A stretch of DNA of 64,000 nucleotides from Methylopumilus sp009926035 (GTDB lineage: Bacteria; Pseudomonadota; Gammaproteobacteria; Burkholderiales; Methylophilaceae): the NCBI GenBank assembly GCA_041165405.1, contig JBEANL010000001.1:1-64000 (forward strand). The letters run 5' to 3'. Below are positions 16,652 to 24,701 of the stretch, piece after piece (positions within the stretch are counted from its first letter, which is position 1; the number at the start of each line of letters is the position of its first letter). The position numbers were made by a program, and so were the translations under genes. The notes under the pieces are model-generated. The model did not search any database. It had not been told where the DNA came from and saw only the letters and a program-made list of their open reading frames with translations.

Positions 16652-17650
16652 TTAAGCTAATTGCCATCTGGGTTTAACTGAAAAAGCAAGATCACGTTTT
16701 AATGAAGTTTCTAATCGCATCGCCCCTGCAAAAGCAATCATGGCACCATTGTCTGTACAAAACTCTAAGCGCGGAAAAAATACTTCATAATTTTTTTGAG
16801 CGAATGTACTGACCAACTTTTGTCGTAATTGTTTATTAGCGCCCACCCCGCCCGATACAACCAGCTGTTTTAAACCTTTTTCATCTAAAGCCGATAAACA
16901 TTTTTTAGTTAAGACATCAGTGATGGCTTCTTGAAATGCAAATGCGATATTCGCTTTAATGTCATCCGTTAAATATTCTTGCGCGTGAATAAGATGGAGA
17001 ACTGCTGTTTTCAATCCACTAAAACTAAAATTTAAATCTTTGCTATGAATAAGAGGTCTTGGTAAATCAAAATGAGGTTTTCCTTTTTCAGCGAGAAGGG
17101 ATAGAGCTAAACCACCTGGATATCCTAAACCTAATAATTGTGCAGTTTTATCAAAAGCCTCCCCTGCGGCATCATCTAAAGTATCGCCAATAATTTCGTA
17201 TAGACCCATTTTTTTTACATGAATAATTTGTGTGTGACCTCCTGAAACAAGAAGTGCTAAAAAAGGAAAGTTGGGTGCATTTTTTTCCAATAAGGGGGCT
17301 AATAAATGACCTTCTAAATGGTGGATCGGGATAGTGGGAATTTGAAGTGAAAAAGCCAAGGCTTCAGCAAGCGAGCTCCCAACCAACAAAGCTCCAGATA
17401 AACCGGGTCCTTGAGTGTAAGCAATTGCATCCACATTCTCTTTTTTAAGCCCCGTCTTTTTAAAAAGACTTTCAAGTAATGGCAAAATAAGCCTAATATG
17501 GTCTCGAGAGGCCAATTCAGGGACCACCCCGCCGTAAGCCTCATGAAGGTCGACCTGAGAATGCAGCGTATGGCCTAAAAGACCTTTTTCACTGTCAAAA
17601 AGGGCTAATCCAGTCTCATCGCAGGAGGTTTCAATACCAAGGACTAACAT
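16652..17650 (-). CDS. tsaD: tRNA N6-adenosine threonylcarbamoyltransferase TsaD
   Basis: A 332-residue enzyme that transfers the threonylcarbamoyl group to A37 of ANN-decoding tRNAs, with TsaB and TsaE. Hallmarks are VLGIETSCDETGLAL, the metal-binding HHLEGHLLAPL, LVSGGHTQI and the ATP-binding segment GLGYPGG. The frame is open 30 codons further upstream, but the family N-terminus begins at the ATG at 17648-17650, so the shorter start is chosen. It is divergent from rpsU, a classic neighbour. Confidence 0.95.
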   Translation of the reverse strand: MLVLGIETSCDETGLALFDSEKGLLGHTLHSQVDLHEAYGGVVPELASRDHIRLILPLLESLFKKTGLKKENVDAIAYTQGPGLSGALLVGSSLAEALAFSLQIPTIPIHHLEGHLLAPLLEKNAPNFPFLALLVSGGHTQIIHVKKMGLYEIIGDTLDDAAGEAFDKTAQLLGLGYPGGLALSLLAEKGKPHFDLPRPLIHSKDLNFSFSGLKTAVLHLIHAQEYLTDDIKANIAFAFQEAITDVLTKKCLSALDEKGLKQLVVSGGVGANKQLRQKLVSTFAQKNYEVFFPRLEFCTDNGAMIAFAGAMRLETSLKRDLAFSVKPRWQLA

Positions 17651-17707
17651 GGGTTTAAGGCTCAAAAAAGATTGATAAATGAATAGATTAGCATTAAAAT
17701 AACAGAC

Positions 17708-17731
17708 TTTTCCAAAATTCCATTTGGAAAA
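17708..17731. promoter_or_regulatory. Inverted repeat between tsaD and rpsU
   Basis: TTTTCCAAA at 17708-17716 is mirrored exactly by TTTGGAAAA at 17723-17731 with a six-base centre. It lies between the divergent starts of tsaD and rpsU, about 40 bases before rpsU. No gene ends here, so a terminator role is unlikely and an operator or upstream promoter element is possible. Function is not known. Confidence 0.4.
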
Positions 17732-17771
17732 AAAACACACAAAAACGCATTATTTAAAATAAGAGAGTTTA

Positions 17772-17984
17772 ATGTCAACAGTACGTGTAAAAGAAAACGA
17801 GCCATTCGACGTAGCACTTCGTCGTTTCAAGCGCTTAATTGAGAAGACAGGCCTTATTAACGACTTACGTGCGCGTGAGTTCTATGAGAAGCCAACATGG
17901 GAACGTAAACGTAAAGCTGCTGCTGCAGTGAAACGTCAATACCGTCGTCTTCGCAATCAAATGCTCCCCCCAAAATTATTCTAA
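17772..17984 (+). CDS. rpsU: 30S ribosomal protein bS21
   Basis: A 70-residue basic protein needed for initiation on the 30S subunit. The sequence STVRVKENEPFDVALRRFKR and the family-specific FYEKPTWERKRK are diagnostic. A purine-rich AAGAGAG ribosome site precedes the ATG. It is the first gene of rpsU-yqeY-dnaG-rpoD, the macromolecular synthesis operon, and the yqeY start follows within ten bases. Confidence 0.97.
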   Translation: MSTVRVKENEPFDVALRRFKRLIEKTGLINDLRAREFYEKPTWERKRKAAAAVKRQYRRLRNQMLPPKLF

Positions 17985-17993
17985 TTTTTTAAG

Positions 17994-18437
17994 ATGTCCT
18001 TAAAAGTAAAAATTACTGAGGACATGAAGGAAGCTATGCGCGCTAAGGATGTAGTTCGCCTTGGCACAATTAGACTTCTTCAATCAGCTATTAAACAACG
18101 TGAAGTGGATGAACGCATTGAATTGACGGATCAAGATGTCATGGCTGTCATTGAAAAAATGTTAAAACAACGTCGTGATTCCATCGAAGCCTATGAGTCA
18201 GCGGCAAGACAAGATTTAGCGGATGCTGAAAAAGCTGAAGTAGTGATTTTGCAAAGCTATCTTCCAAAAGCTTTCACTGATGAAGAAGTGGGCGCCATTT
18301 TAGATGCTGCGATTAAAGCCACTAATGCGACAAGCATTAAAGAGATGGGTCAAGTGATGGCGATCGTGAAACCGCAAGTCGTGGGTCGCGCAGACATGGG
18401 TAAATTATCAGCGCTCATCAAACAAAAGCTCGGCTAA
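17994..18437 (+). CDS. yqeY: GatB/YqeY domain protein
   Basis: A 147-residue protein of the YqeY family, related to the tRNA-binding tail of GatB. Family signatures include LKVKITEDMKEAMRAKD, RLGTIRLLQSAIKQREVDER and the C-terminal GRADMGKLSALIKQKL. The biochemical role is not established; it is often between rpsU and dnaG, as here. A terminator-like hairpin follows. Confidence 0.9.
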   Translation: MSLKVKITEDMKEAMRAKDVVRLGTIRLLQSAIKQREVDERIELTDQDVMAVIEKMLKQRRDSIEAYESAARQDLADAEKAEVVILQSYLPKAFTDEEVGAILDAAIKATNATSIKEMGQVMAIVKPQVVGRADMGKLSALIKQKLG

Positions 18438-18468
18438 AAACTCAATATAAAAATTTAAAAAAATGATG

Positions 18469-18490
18469 AGGGAGCTTAAGGCTCCTTTTT
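18469..18490 (+). terminator. Hairpin with T-run between yqeY and dnaG
   Basis: GGAGC at 18471-18475 pairs with GCTCC at 18481-18485 around TTAAG (flanked by two more weak pairs), followed by five T, ATTTTT. It has the form of a rho-independent terminator and may lower dnaG expression relative to rpsU, as the internal terminator of this operon does in E. coli. Confidence 0.75.
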
Positions 18491-18515
18491 ATTTTTAAGC
18501 TATGATTAAACGCAT

Positions 18516-20267
18516 ATGATTCCAGAGTCATTCATCCAAGAACTTTTAAATCGTGTCGATGTGATCGATGTGATTGATAAAAGTGTGCCTTTAAAAAAAG
18601 CAGGCAGTAACTATGTAGCTTGCTGTCCCTTTCATCAAGAAAAGTCACCTTCATTTACAGTGAGTCCTTCTAAACAGTTTTATCATTGCTTTGGATGTGG
18701 TGCACATGGATCTGCTTTAAGTTTTCTTATTGAATACCAAGGCATGAGTTTTGTGGATGCGGTAGAAGATCTTGCTAAATCAGTGGGCTTAACCGTTCCG
18801 CAAGACACACAAAAAATCTCACCTGAAGCCAAAGAAAAAAATTTAGCTTTAGGTGAAGCATTACAAATAGCTTCTCAGTATTATCAAAGTGCTTTAAAAA
18901 AATCAGAACGTGCCATTGAATATTTAAAAAAACGTGGGCTCACAGGACAAATCGCTAAAACATTTCAATTGGGTTACGCACCTCAAGGTTGGCAAAATTT
19001 AGAAAGTGCCTTTAAAAAATATGATGATGAAGCACTTAATATTGCAGGGCTTGTGTTAAAAAATGATCAAGGTAAACGCTATGATCGTTTTCGTGATCGC
19101 ATCATGTTTCCGATTCACAATATGAAGGGTGAAATCATTGGCTTTGGTGGGCGTGTCATTAATCCTGAAGATACCCCTAAATATTACAACTCACCTGAAA
19201 CGCCACTTTTTCAAAAGAGCCAAGAGCTCTATGGACTTTTTGCAGCGCGTCGATCCATTCGTGAAAAAGGTTGTGTACTTGTCGTTGAAGGCTATATGGA
19301 TGTGGTAGGTCTTGCACAATTTGGTGTCATGAATTCGGTTGCAACATTAGGTACTGCCACATCTGCATTTCATATTAAAAAATTAATGCGTCAAACCGAT
19401 ACAATCATTTTTTGTTTTGATGGCGATAATGCAGGTAAAGCGGCAGCATGGCGTGCCATGATGAATGCTCTGCCAAGTTTGAACGACAAAGTCGTTTTGA
19501 AATTTTTATTTTTACCTGAAGAGCATGATCCCGATAGCTTCATTAGAGCACATAGCAAAGAAGCTTTTGAATCGATGATACAAGATGCGATGCCTCTATC
19601 GCAATATTTAATGCAACATTTAACCGAAAAAAACGATTTAGCCACTCAAGAAGATAAAGTGAAATTTCTTAATGAAGCGGAACCGATTTTAAAAGAAATC
19701 ATTGCGCCTAAATTAAGCTTACTTTTACGTAAGCGTTTTGCGGAATTACTTCATTTGAATGACAAAGAAATAGATCAATTGCTTCATGTGGCACAGCCTC
19801 AAGTGCAAAATAATAAAACGAATATCAAAACGAAGGGCAAACTTCCTTCTTCAGTGAAACGTAAATTCATTTTGCTGCTTATTTTAAAACCCCAGCTTGC
19901 TATCACTGAAGATTTGGCTTTGGCCCAAAACGATAGTTTTGAAGACGATTTACTTAAAAAAGTCTTAGCACTTGCCTTAAATCAACCCGAATCGAAACCT
20001 TCTTCCATTCTTCATGGTCTAAAGTCACAAGTAGATAATGTCATTATGGATTTGGTGCACGAAGAATTGACTCATTTTGATGATCAGATCCATTTTGAAT
20101 CTGAAATTGAGGGGGCTAGGAAGGCATTACTAGAGCAGGGGAAAGCCTCTAAAACCAAAGCCCATTTTAGTGCTTTGAAGGATAAGCCTTTAAGTAGCTT
20201 AACTGATGAGGAAAAAGAGCACCTTAAAACCCTGACGCAAAGACCCAAAACACCCCCTAAAACTTGA
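18516..20267 (+). CDS. dnaG: DNA primase DnaG
   Basis: A 583-residue primase that makes RNA primers at the replication fork. The zinc-binding domain has CPFHQEKSPSF and FHCFGCG-like residues (YHCFGCGAHG), the TOPRIM core has VVEGYMDVVGLAQ and IIFCFDGDNAGKAA, and the C-terminal DnaB-interaction region (about 430-583) is poorly conserved and Lys/Gln-rich. ATG 18516 matches the expected MIPESFIQELLNRVD N-terminus. Length is normal. Confidence 0.96.
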   Translation: MIPESFIQELLNRVDVIDVIDKSVPLKKAGSNYVACCPFHQEKSPSFTVSPSKQFYHCFGCGAHGSALSFLIEYQGMSFVDAVEDLAKSVGLTVPQDTQKISPEAKEKNLALGEALQIASQYYQSALKKSERAIEYLKKRGLTGQIAKTFQLGYAPQGWQNLESAFKKYDDEALNIAGLVLKNDQGKRYDRFRDRIMFPIHNMKGEIIGFGGRVINPEDTPKYYNSPETPLFQKSQELYGLFAARRSIREKGCVLVVEGYMDVVGLAQFGVMNSVATLGTATSAFHIKKLMRQTDTIIFCFDGDNAGKAAAWRAMMNALPSLNDKVVLKFLFLPEEHDPDSFIRAHSKEAFESMIQDAMPLSQYLMQHLTEKNDLATQEDKVKFLNEAEPILKEIIAPKLSLLLRKRFAELLHLNDKEIDQLLHVAQPQVQNNKTNIKTKGKLPSSVKRKFILLLILKPQLAITEDLALAQNDSFEDDLLKKVLALALNQPESKPSSILHGLKSQVDNVIMDLVHEELTHFDDQIHFESEIEGARKALLEQGKASKTKAHFSALKDKPLSSLTDEEKEHLKTLTQRPKTPPKT

Positions 20268-20275
20268 GCCTTTCA

Positions 20276-20304
20276 TTGACCAAAAAGGGCATTTTTGGTA
20301 CACT
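20276..20304 (+). promoter_or_regulatory. Candidate promoter of rpoD with inverted-repeat spacer
   Basis: TTGACC at 20276-20281 and TACACT at 20299-20304 are 17 bases apart, a strong sigma-70 match. The spacer is itself palindromic: CCAAAAA at 20280-20286 mirrored by TTTTTGG at 20292-20298. It lies nine bases after the dnaG stop and 73 bases before the rpoD ATG, so rpoD probably has its own transcript. Confidence 0.6.
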
Positions 20305-20376
20305 TAAAGGTTACGCGTTTATTTATATTTTGTTGATTTATAAGGCAAAATAAGCCCTAACAAGAAGAGGTAGAGC

Positions 20377-22317
20377 ATGGCCAGACCAAAAAAAGACCCG
20401 TCGCAAAAAAAGAACCCCAAAATGAAAGATTTCTATGGAAATGCGAATGATGCAAATCCTAAAGATGTCGAAGAGCGACGTACCCGTCTTAAATCCTTAA
20501 TCGTTCTTGGTAAAGAGCGAGGCTATCTCACTTACGCTGAAATTAATGACCACTTGCCTGACGAAATTCAAGAGTCAGAACAAATCGAAGGCATTGTTAG
20601 CATGATCAACGACATGGGGATCATGGTTTATGAACAAGCCCCTGATGCAGAAGCCCTTCTTATGGCTGATGTGCCTCCCCCTGTGACGGATGAAGAGGCT
20701 GCTGAAGAAGCTGAGCAAGCCCTTGCCACTGTAGATTCTGAGTTTGGTAGAACAACAGACCCTGTGCGTATGTACATGCGCGAAATGGGAACTGTCGATC
20801 TATTGACGCGCGAAGGTGAAATCGAAATTGCAAAACGTATTGAAGATGGCTTAAAGCATATGGTGCAAGCCATTGCTGCATGCCCTACAACGATTACCGA
20901 ACTCCTTGCGATGGTCGACAAGGTTGAATCGAATGAATTGAGTGTCGACGAAGTGGTCGATGGTTTAATCGATGTCGAAGTGGAAGGGCCGATCGTGGCT
21001 GCCGATGTGGAAGAAGAAGTTGAAGAAGATATTGATGAAGACGACGACGATGATGCAGATGGCGCGAAAGCTGCAGCAATCTCAGCTGAAGCGCTCGCAA
21101 AATTACGCGAAGAAGTTTTAACACGTTTCGCTGCGATTCGAAAAACCAATAAGAAGATGAATGACATTCGCCTAAAAAAAGGTATTGATGATCCTGCATA
21201 TAAAAAACTCCATGAATCTGTTTTAAAAGAATTGATGGAATTTAGATTCTCAGCAAAACAAGTCGAAGCGCTTTGTGACTCTGTGAGAGATCGTGTTAAT
21301 GAAATTCGAACGCACGAAAGAAAATTGATGGATTTCTGTGTCGAGAAATCAGGCATGCCTCGAACATATTTTATTAAGAGTTTTCCAGGTAATGAAACGA
21401 ATCTTCATTGGTTAACGGATGAACTCAAACACGATAAGCCTTATAATGCAAAACTCGAGCGCTTCAAACACTCGATCGTCGACCAGCAAGATCAATTGAT
21501 TGCAATTGAAAAAGAAGTAGGTTTGTCGATCAAAGATTTAAAAGAAATTAATAAGCAAATGACAACAGGTGAAGCGAGAGCTCGTCGTGCAAAACGTGAA
21601 ATGATCGAAGCCAACTTACGTCTTGTGATTTCGATTGCAAAAAAATATACCAATCGCGGCCTTCAATTCTTGGATCTCATCCAGGAAGGCAATATCGGTC
21701 TGATGAAAGCAGTGGATAAATTTGAATATCGTCGTGGTTATAAATTTTCAACGTATGCGACTTGGTGGATTCGTCAGGCGATTACGCGTTCGATTGCTGA
21801 CCAAGCAAGAACGATTCGTATTCCAGTGCATATGATTGAAACCATTAACAAGATGAATCGTATTTCACGACAAATTCTGCAATCGACAGGTGCTGAACCA
21901 GATCCATCGGTCCTCGCTGAAAAAATGGAAATGCCAGAAGACAAGATTCGTAAGATTTTAAAAATTTCTAAAGAGCCTATTTCGATGGAAACACCAATTG
22001 GCGATGATGAAGATTCTCATCTTGGCGATTTTATTGAAGACGCAGCCACATTAACTCCAATTGATGCAGCCGTGTATGGGTCTCTTCGTGATGTGACTGC
22101 AGAAATCTTAGAGTCACTGACACCGCGTGAAGCGAAAGTATTACGTATGCGTTTTGGCATTGAAATGAATACTGACCATACCTTAGAAGAGGTAGGTAAA
22201 CAATTTGATGTGACACGTGAACGTATTCGACAAATCGAGGCGAAAGCGTTAAGAAAATTAAGACATCCAACACGCTCAGAGAGATTACGTAGTTTCTTAG
22301 AAAACGGAAAAGAATAA
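20377..22317 (+). CDS. rpoD: RNA polymerase primary sigma factor RpoD
   Basis: A 646-residue house-keeping sigma factor. Region 1.1 (about 20-85), region 1.2 (DPVRMYMREMG), a large non-conserved insert with an acidic block of Glu/Asp (about 205-235), regions 2.1-2.4 (ANLRLVISIAKKYTNRG, QEGNIGLMKAVDKFEYRRG, YATWWIRQAITR), region 3 and region 4.2 (EEVGKQFDVTRERIRQIEAK) are all present. An AAGAGG ribosome site precedes the ATG. It closes the rpsU-dnaG-rpoD operon and is followed by a tRNA. Confidence 0.97.
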   Translation: MARPKKDPSQKKNPKMKDFYGNANDANPKDVEERRTRLKSLIVLGKERGYLTYAEINDHLPDEIQESEQIEGIVSMINDMGIMVYEQAPDAEALLMADVPPPVTDEEAAEEAEQALATVDSEFGRTTDPVRMYMREMGTVDLLTREGEIEIAKRIEDGLKHMVQAIAACPTTITELLAMVDKVESNELSVDEVVDGLIDVEVEGPIVAADVEEEVEEDIDEDDDDDADGAKAAAISAEALAKLREEVLTRFAAIRKTNKKMNDIRLKKGIDDPAYKKLHESVLKELMEFRFSAKQVEALCDSVRDRVNEIRTHERKLMDFCVEKSGMPRTYFIKSFPGNETNLHWLTDELKHDKPYNAKLERFKHSIVDQQDQLIAIEKEVGLSIKDLKEINKQMTTGEARARRAKREMIEANLRLVISIAKKYTNRGLQFLDLIQEGNIGLMKAVDKFEYRRGYKFSTYATWWIRQAITRSIADQARTIRIPVHMIETINKMNRISRQILQSTGAEPDPSVLAEKMEMPEDKIRKILKISKEPISMETPIGDDEDSHLGDFIEDAATLTPIDAAVYGSLRDVTAEILESLTPREAKVLRMRFGIEMNTDHTLEEVGKQFDVTRERIRQIEAKALRKLRHPTRSERLRSFLENGKE

Positions 22318-22331
22318 ACCAATCTATTAGA

Positions 22332-22408
22332 GGGCCTATAGCTCAGTTGGTTAGAGCAGAGGACTCATAATCCTTTGGTCCCTGGTTCGAGTCCAGGTGG
22401 GCCCACCA
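22332..22408 (+). tRNA. tRNA with CAT anticodon, probably tRNA-Ile2 (lysidine-modified)
   Basis: A full 77-base cloverleaf with encoded CCA (22406-22408). The acceptor GGGCCTA pairs with TGGGCCC, the D stem is GCTC/GAGC, the anticodon stem is GAGGA/TCCTT with loop CTCATAA (anticodon at 22366-22368), and the T stem is CCTGG/CCAGG. C4-G69 and C5-G68 in the acceptor are known TilS determinants that elongator tRNA-Met lacks, so isoleucine (AUA-reading after lysidine modification) is more likely than methionine. It is not an initiator: the first base pair is G-C. Confidence 0.9.
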
Positions 22409-22433
22409 AATTTAGTTAAAGAAGGGTAACAAC

Positions 22434-22694
22434 ATGACAAAAGAAGTAGTTTTAAAATATTTACAAAAACACGGACAAAAAATTGATCACGAAATTGTTA
22501 AAGATACAGGCATTGATTTAAAAGAATTAAGAAAAACGATTTCAGAATTACAAAGTAAGAATCTTATTCAGACATGTACCATCATTCAGCATGGTGCCAA
22601 AGGTAAACTTATTGAGGGTATTCAGTGCCGTATTGCAGGCTATACACCACCAGCAGCGCCGGGCAGAAAAGCTCCTGCAGCACCACCTCAGTAA
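22434..22694 (+). CDS. Small winged-helix-like protein of unknown role
   Basis: An 86-residue basic protein. Residues 1-65 look like a small winged helix (VVLKYLQKHGQKIDHEIVKDTG then DLKELRKTISELQSKNLI), and the end is a Pro/Ala/Lys tail (APGRKAPAAPPQ). An AGAAGGG ribosome site precedes ATG 22434. It follows the tRNA after 25 bases and converges on an XRE-type gene. DNA binding is inferred from the fold pattern; no target or partner is apparent. Confidence 0.65.
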   Translation: MTKEVVLKYLQKHGQKIDHEIVKDTGIDLKELRKTISELQSKNLIQTCTIIQHGAKGKLIEGIQCRIAGYTPPAAPGRKAPAAPPQ

Positions 22695-22700
22695 TTTAAT

Positions 22701-23024
22701 TTAAATCTGACGCTCGACTTCGTCGATGATCGAGGAAGGCTTAATTTTTAGGGCAGAAGCTAATTTAAATATTGTGTAGAGACTTGGGTCCTTGTGACCC
22801 ATTTCTAGTTCACTGATATAAGCGCGAGAAAGACCTGAATCAATTGATAAGGTCTCTTGTGTAAACTTTTTACCAAGCCTTTTTTTTCTTAATACAGCTC
22901 CAAAGGTATTATCAATTTTTGTAAGTTTATTCACTAAGTAACTATGCATTAAATTAAAGAATAATTCTGTCATTCTTAGATGGCATAATTCGAAGTAGAA
23001 GTTGCAATCGCTCAATAATTGCAA
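22701..23024 (-). CDS. XRE-family HTH regulator
   Basis: Up to 107 residues, with a Cro/C1-type helix-turn-helix from about residue 40 to 100 (TFGAVLRKKRLGKKFTQETL, SGLSRAYISELEMGHKDPS, LYTIFKLASALKI). The N-terminal 25-30 residues are not conserved-looking, so the true start may be the ATG at residue 18 or 26 (ending at 22973 or 22949). Such solo regulators are common in phage remnants and toxin-antitoxin loci, but no partner toxin is seen here. Confidence 0.8.
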   Translation of the reverse strand: MQLLSDCNFYFELCHLRMTELFFNLMHSYLVNKLTKIDNTFGAVLRKKRLGKKFTQETLSIDSGLSRAYISELEMGHKDPSLYTIFKLASALKIKPSSIIDEVERQI

Positions 23025-23082
23025 CTTATAGATGGAATCAGGGGAGGCAGAGAATTGGATGTACTATTTAATTTGCTAAATT

Positions 23083-23451
23083 ATGAATACACATAAATTA
23101 TTTTCTGATGAACTCAACAAAGCATTAAGACTTAAGTACAAATCTAAAAAAATTTCTGCACTTTACTTTGCAACACAGTTTAATAAGCAATGCAAAAAAT
23201 CTTCACTTTATATTTCTCAAGAATCTGCGAGAAAATGGCTTAAAGGATTGTCTTTTCCGAACCAAGAAAGAGTGATGGTTTTAATTTTATGGTTGAAACT
23301 TGATAGCCGACTTTTTTATATTAAAGATCTTCAAACATCAAATGATGATGACAAGAAGCAGTCTATTATTGCTGAAGAGGCTAAAGCCTTAAAAGAAACA
23401 CTGATTAAAATGAGTACAAAACTTTTAGAGCTCATTAAAACGATTCGATAA
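23083..23451 (+). CDS. Hypothetical small protein, possible DNA-binding
   Basis: A 122-residue, lysine-rich protein that I do not recognise. The middle (YFATQFNKQCKKSSLYISQESARKWLKGLSFPNQERVMVL) resembles a helix-turn-helix region of proteins that sense repeat arrangements like phage repressors, and the C-terminal third (about 90-122) is a predicted amphipathic helix. It lies divergent from the XRE-family gene with a 58-base gap, so the two might share a regulatory region. Function unknown. Confidence 0.55.
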   Translation: MNTHKLFSDELNKALRLKYKSKKISALYFATQFNKQCKKSSLYISQESARKWLKGLSFPNQERVMVLILWLKLDSRLFYIKDLQTSNDDDKKQSIIAEEAKALKETLIKMSTKLLELIKTIR

Positions 23452-23472
23452 AAAAGGTTTAAGAATACGCTT

Positions 23473-24006
23473 ATGAAAATATTTCTCTTAATTAGCTTCG
23501 CTATAGCATTTTATTTGTTTAGGGTAAATGTCATGGCAGCACCTATTTTAAAAGTAGGTGATGATGCGCCAACTTTTAGCTTGCCAGATAGTCAAGGCAA
23601 TCAAGTCAGCCTAAATGGCTATAAAGGCAAATGGGCTGTTCTATACTTTTATCCGAAGGATGATACACCTGGATGCACGAAGGAGGCTTGTCAATTTAGA
23701 GATGATTTTAAAACGTTAGAGGCTTTGGGCGCTAAAGTGATTGGTGTGAGTATTGATGATAGCTTTTCTCATAAGAAATTTGCAGAAAAATATAATCTAC
23801 CCTTTCCTCTTTTATCAGACGCTTCAGGAGAAGTTGCAGCTCGATACGGTGCACTGAACAATTTCTTAATAATCAAGCTAGCTAAAAGATATACCTTCTT
23901 AATTAACCCTCAAGGCAAGATTGCTAAAATTTATCTTAGCGTAGATACATCAAAACATAGCCAAGAAATTATTGATGACTTAAAAAAGCTTAAAGAATCC
24001 ATTTAA
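23473..24006 (+). CDS. Membrane-anchored or exported Bcp/PrxQ-type peroxiredoxin
   Basis: A 177-residue thiol peroxidase. The N-terminal 23 residues are hydrophobic and look like a signal or anchor (IFLLISFAIAFYLF), so the enzyme is probably at or beyond the inner membrane. The catalytic motif YPKDDTPGCTKEACQFRDDF has peroxidatic C68 and a resolving C73 five residues later, the atypical two-Cys PrxQ arrangement. A second, cytoplasmic-type paralogue lies at 51206-51673. Its stop overlaps the stop of the following pterin dehydratase gene (TTAA) on the other strand. Confidence 0.88.
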   Translation: MKIFLLISFAIAFYLFRVNVMAAPILKVGDDAPTFSLPDSQGNQVSLNGYKGKWAVLYFYPKDDTPGCTKEACQFRDDFKTLEALGAKVIGVSIDDSFSHKKFAEKYNLPFPLLSDASGEVAARYGALNNFLIIKLAKRYTFLINPQGKIAKIYLSVDTSKHSQEIIDDLKKLKESI

Positions 24007-24287
24007 GTTGAAAGTAACCGATCGATATGCTCGGCTAACTCAAAGTCCTTATCCGTGATACCTGAAGCGTCATGCGTATGCGTTTTAACAATCAGAGCGT
24101 TATGTTTAAATATTAACTCCGGATGATGATTTAATTGATTTGCAATTTTTGCAATTTCATTTGCAATCTGAATAGATTCATCAAAATGCGCAGTCGAAAA
24201 TTTCTTTTCAATAGAGGGGAAGATATAAGACCAAGTGGTACATCTGAGTTTTAATTTTTCTTCTATTTCTTTTGCGTTGTAAGCCAT
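24003..24287 (-). CDS. 4a-hydroxytetrahydrobiopterin dehydratase (PCD)
   Basis: A 94-residue member of the pterin-4a-carbinolamine dehydratase family. The diagnostic stretch is IANQLNHHPELIFKHNALI followed by THTHDASGITDKDFELA. In bacteria the enzyme either recycles pterin for phenylalanine hydroxylase or protects molybdopterin-type enzymes; no phenylalanine hydroxylase is in this window. It is followed three bases later by the DUF2237 gene, with which it is probably co-transcribed from the 24.65-kb side. Confidence 0.88.
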   Translation of the reverse strand: MAYNAKEIEEKLKLRCTTWSYIFPSIEKKFSTAHFDESIQIANEIAKIANQLNHHPELIFKHNALIVKTHTHDASGITDKDFELAEHIDRLLST

Positions 24288-24290
24288 AAT

Positions 24291-24647
24291 TTACCTTAAT
24301 TGATGATATTTGAGTTCCGCAAGATTTATTACATCCAAAGCTTTTTCGTGGGTCGCCTCTAAAATCACGGGTGGTGCAACACCTTCTTCTAGAGCTTCAA
24401 GCCATCGACTAGCACATAGACACCAGCGGTCCCCCGCTTTCAGCCCTTTAAATTCAAATTCAGGTCTTGGCGTCATTAAGTCGTTGCCTTGCATTTTGGA
24501 GAACTGAAGAAATTCTTGAGTAACTTCAGCGCATACCGTATGCTGACCAATATCTTGAGGCCCTGTTTCGCAGCATCCATTTCTTGTAAATCCTGTGATA
24601 GGGTTAAGGTTACAGATTTCCAAATTTGTTCCAAGGACATTTTTCAT
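24291..24647 (-). CDS. DUF2237 family protein
   Basis: A 118-residue protein of the DUF2237 family, conserved across proteobacteria and plants but with no known function. The typical features are SNLEICNLNP-like N-terminus (GTNLEICNLNPITGFTRNG), CCETGPQDIGQHTVCAEVT and GDRWCLCASRWLEA, with several conserved cysteines. It is the first gene of a two-gene transcript with the pterin dehydratase and is divergent from the trypsin-TPR gene. Confidence 0.85.
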   Translation of the reverse strand: MKNVLGTNLEICNLNPITGFTRNGCCETGPQDIGQHTVCAEVTQEFLQFSKMQGNDLMTPRPEFEFKGLKAGDRWCLCASRWLEALEEGVAPPVILEATHEKALDVINLAELKYHQLR

Positions 24648-24701
24648 GGTTTTTAATAGTGCCGGTATGAACGATATTGATATAGATGAGTCCTATTGAC
24701 T

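Noticed and set aside
20628..21356. 242-codon open frame on the minus strand, Ser/Thr-rich
   Set aside because: It lies wholly inside rpoD, is a mirror of the Glu/Asp-rich insert, and has no ribosome site or family signature.
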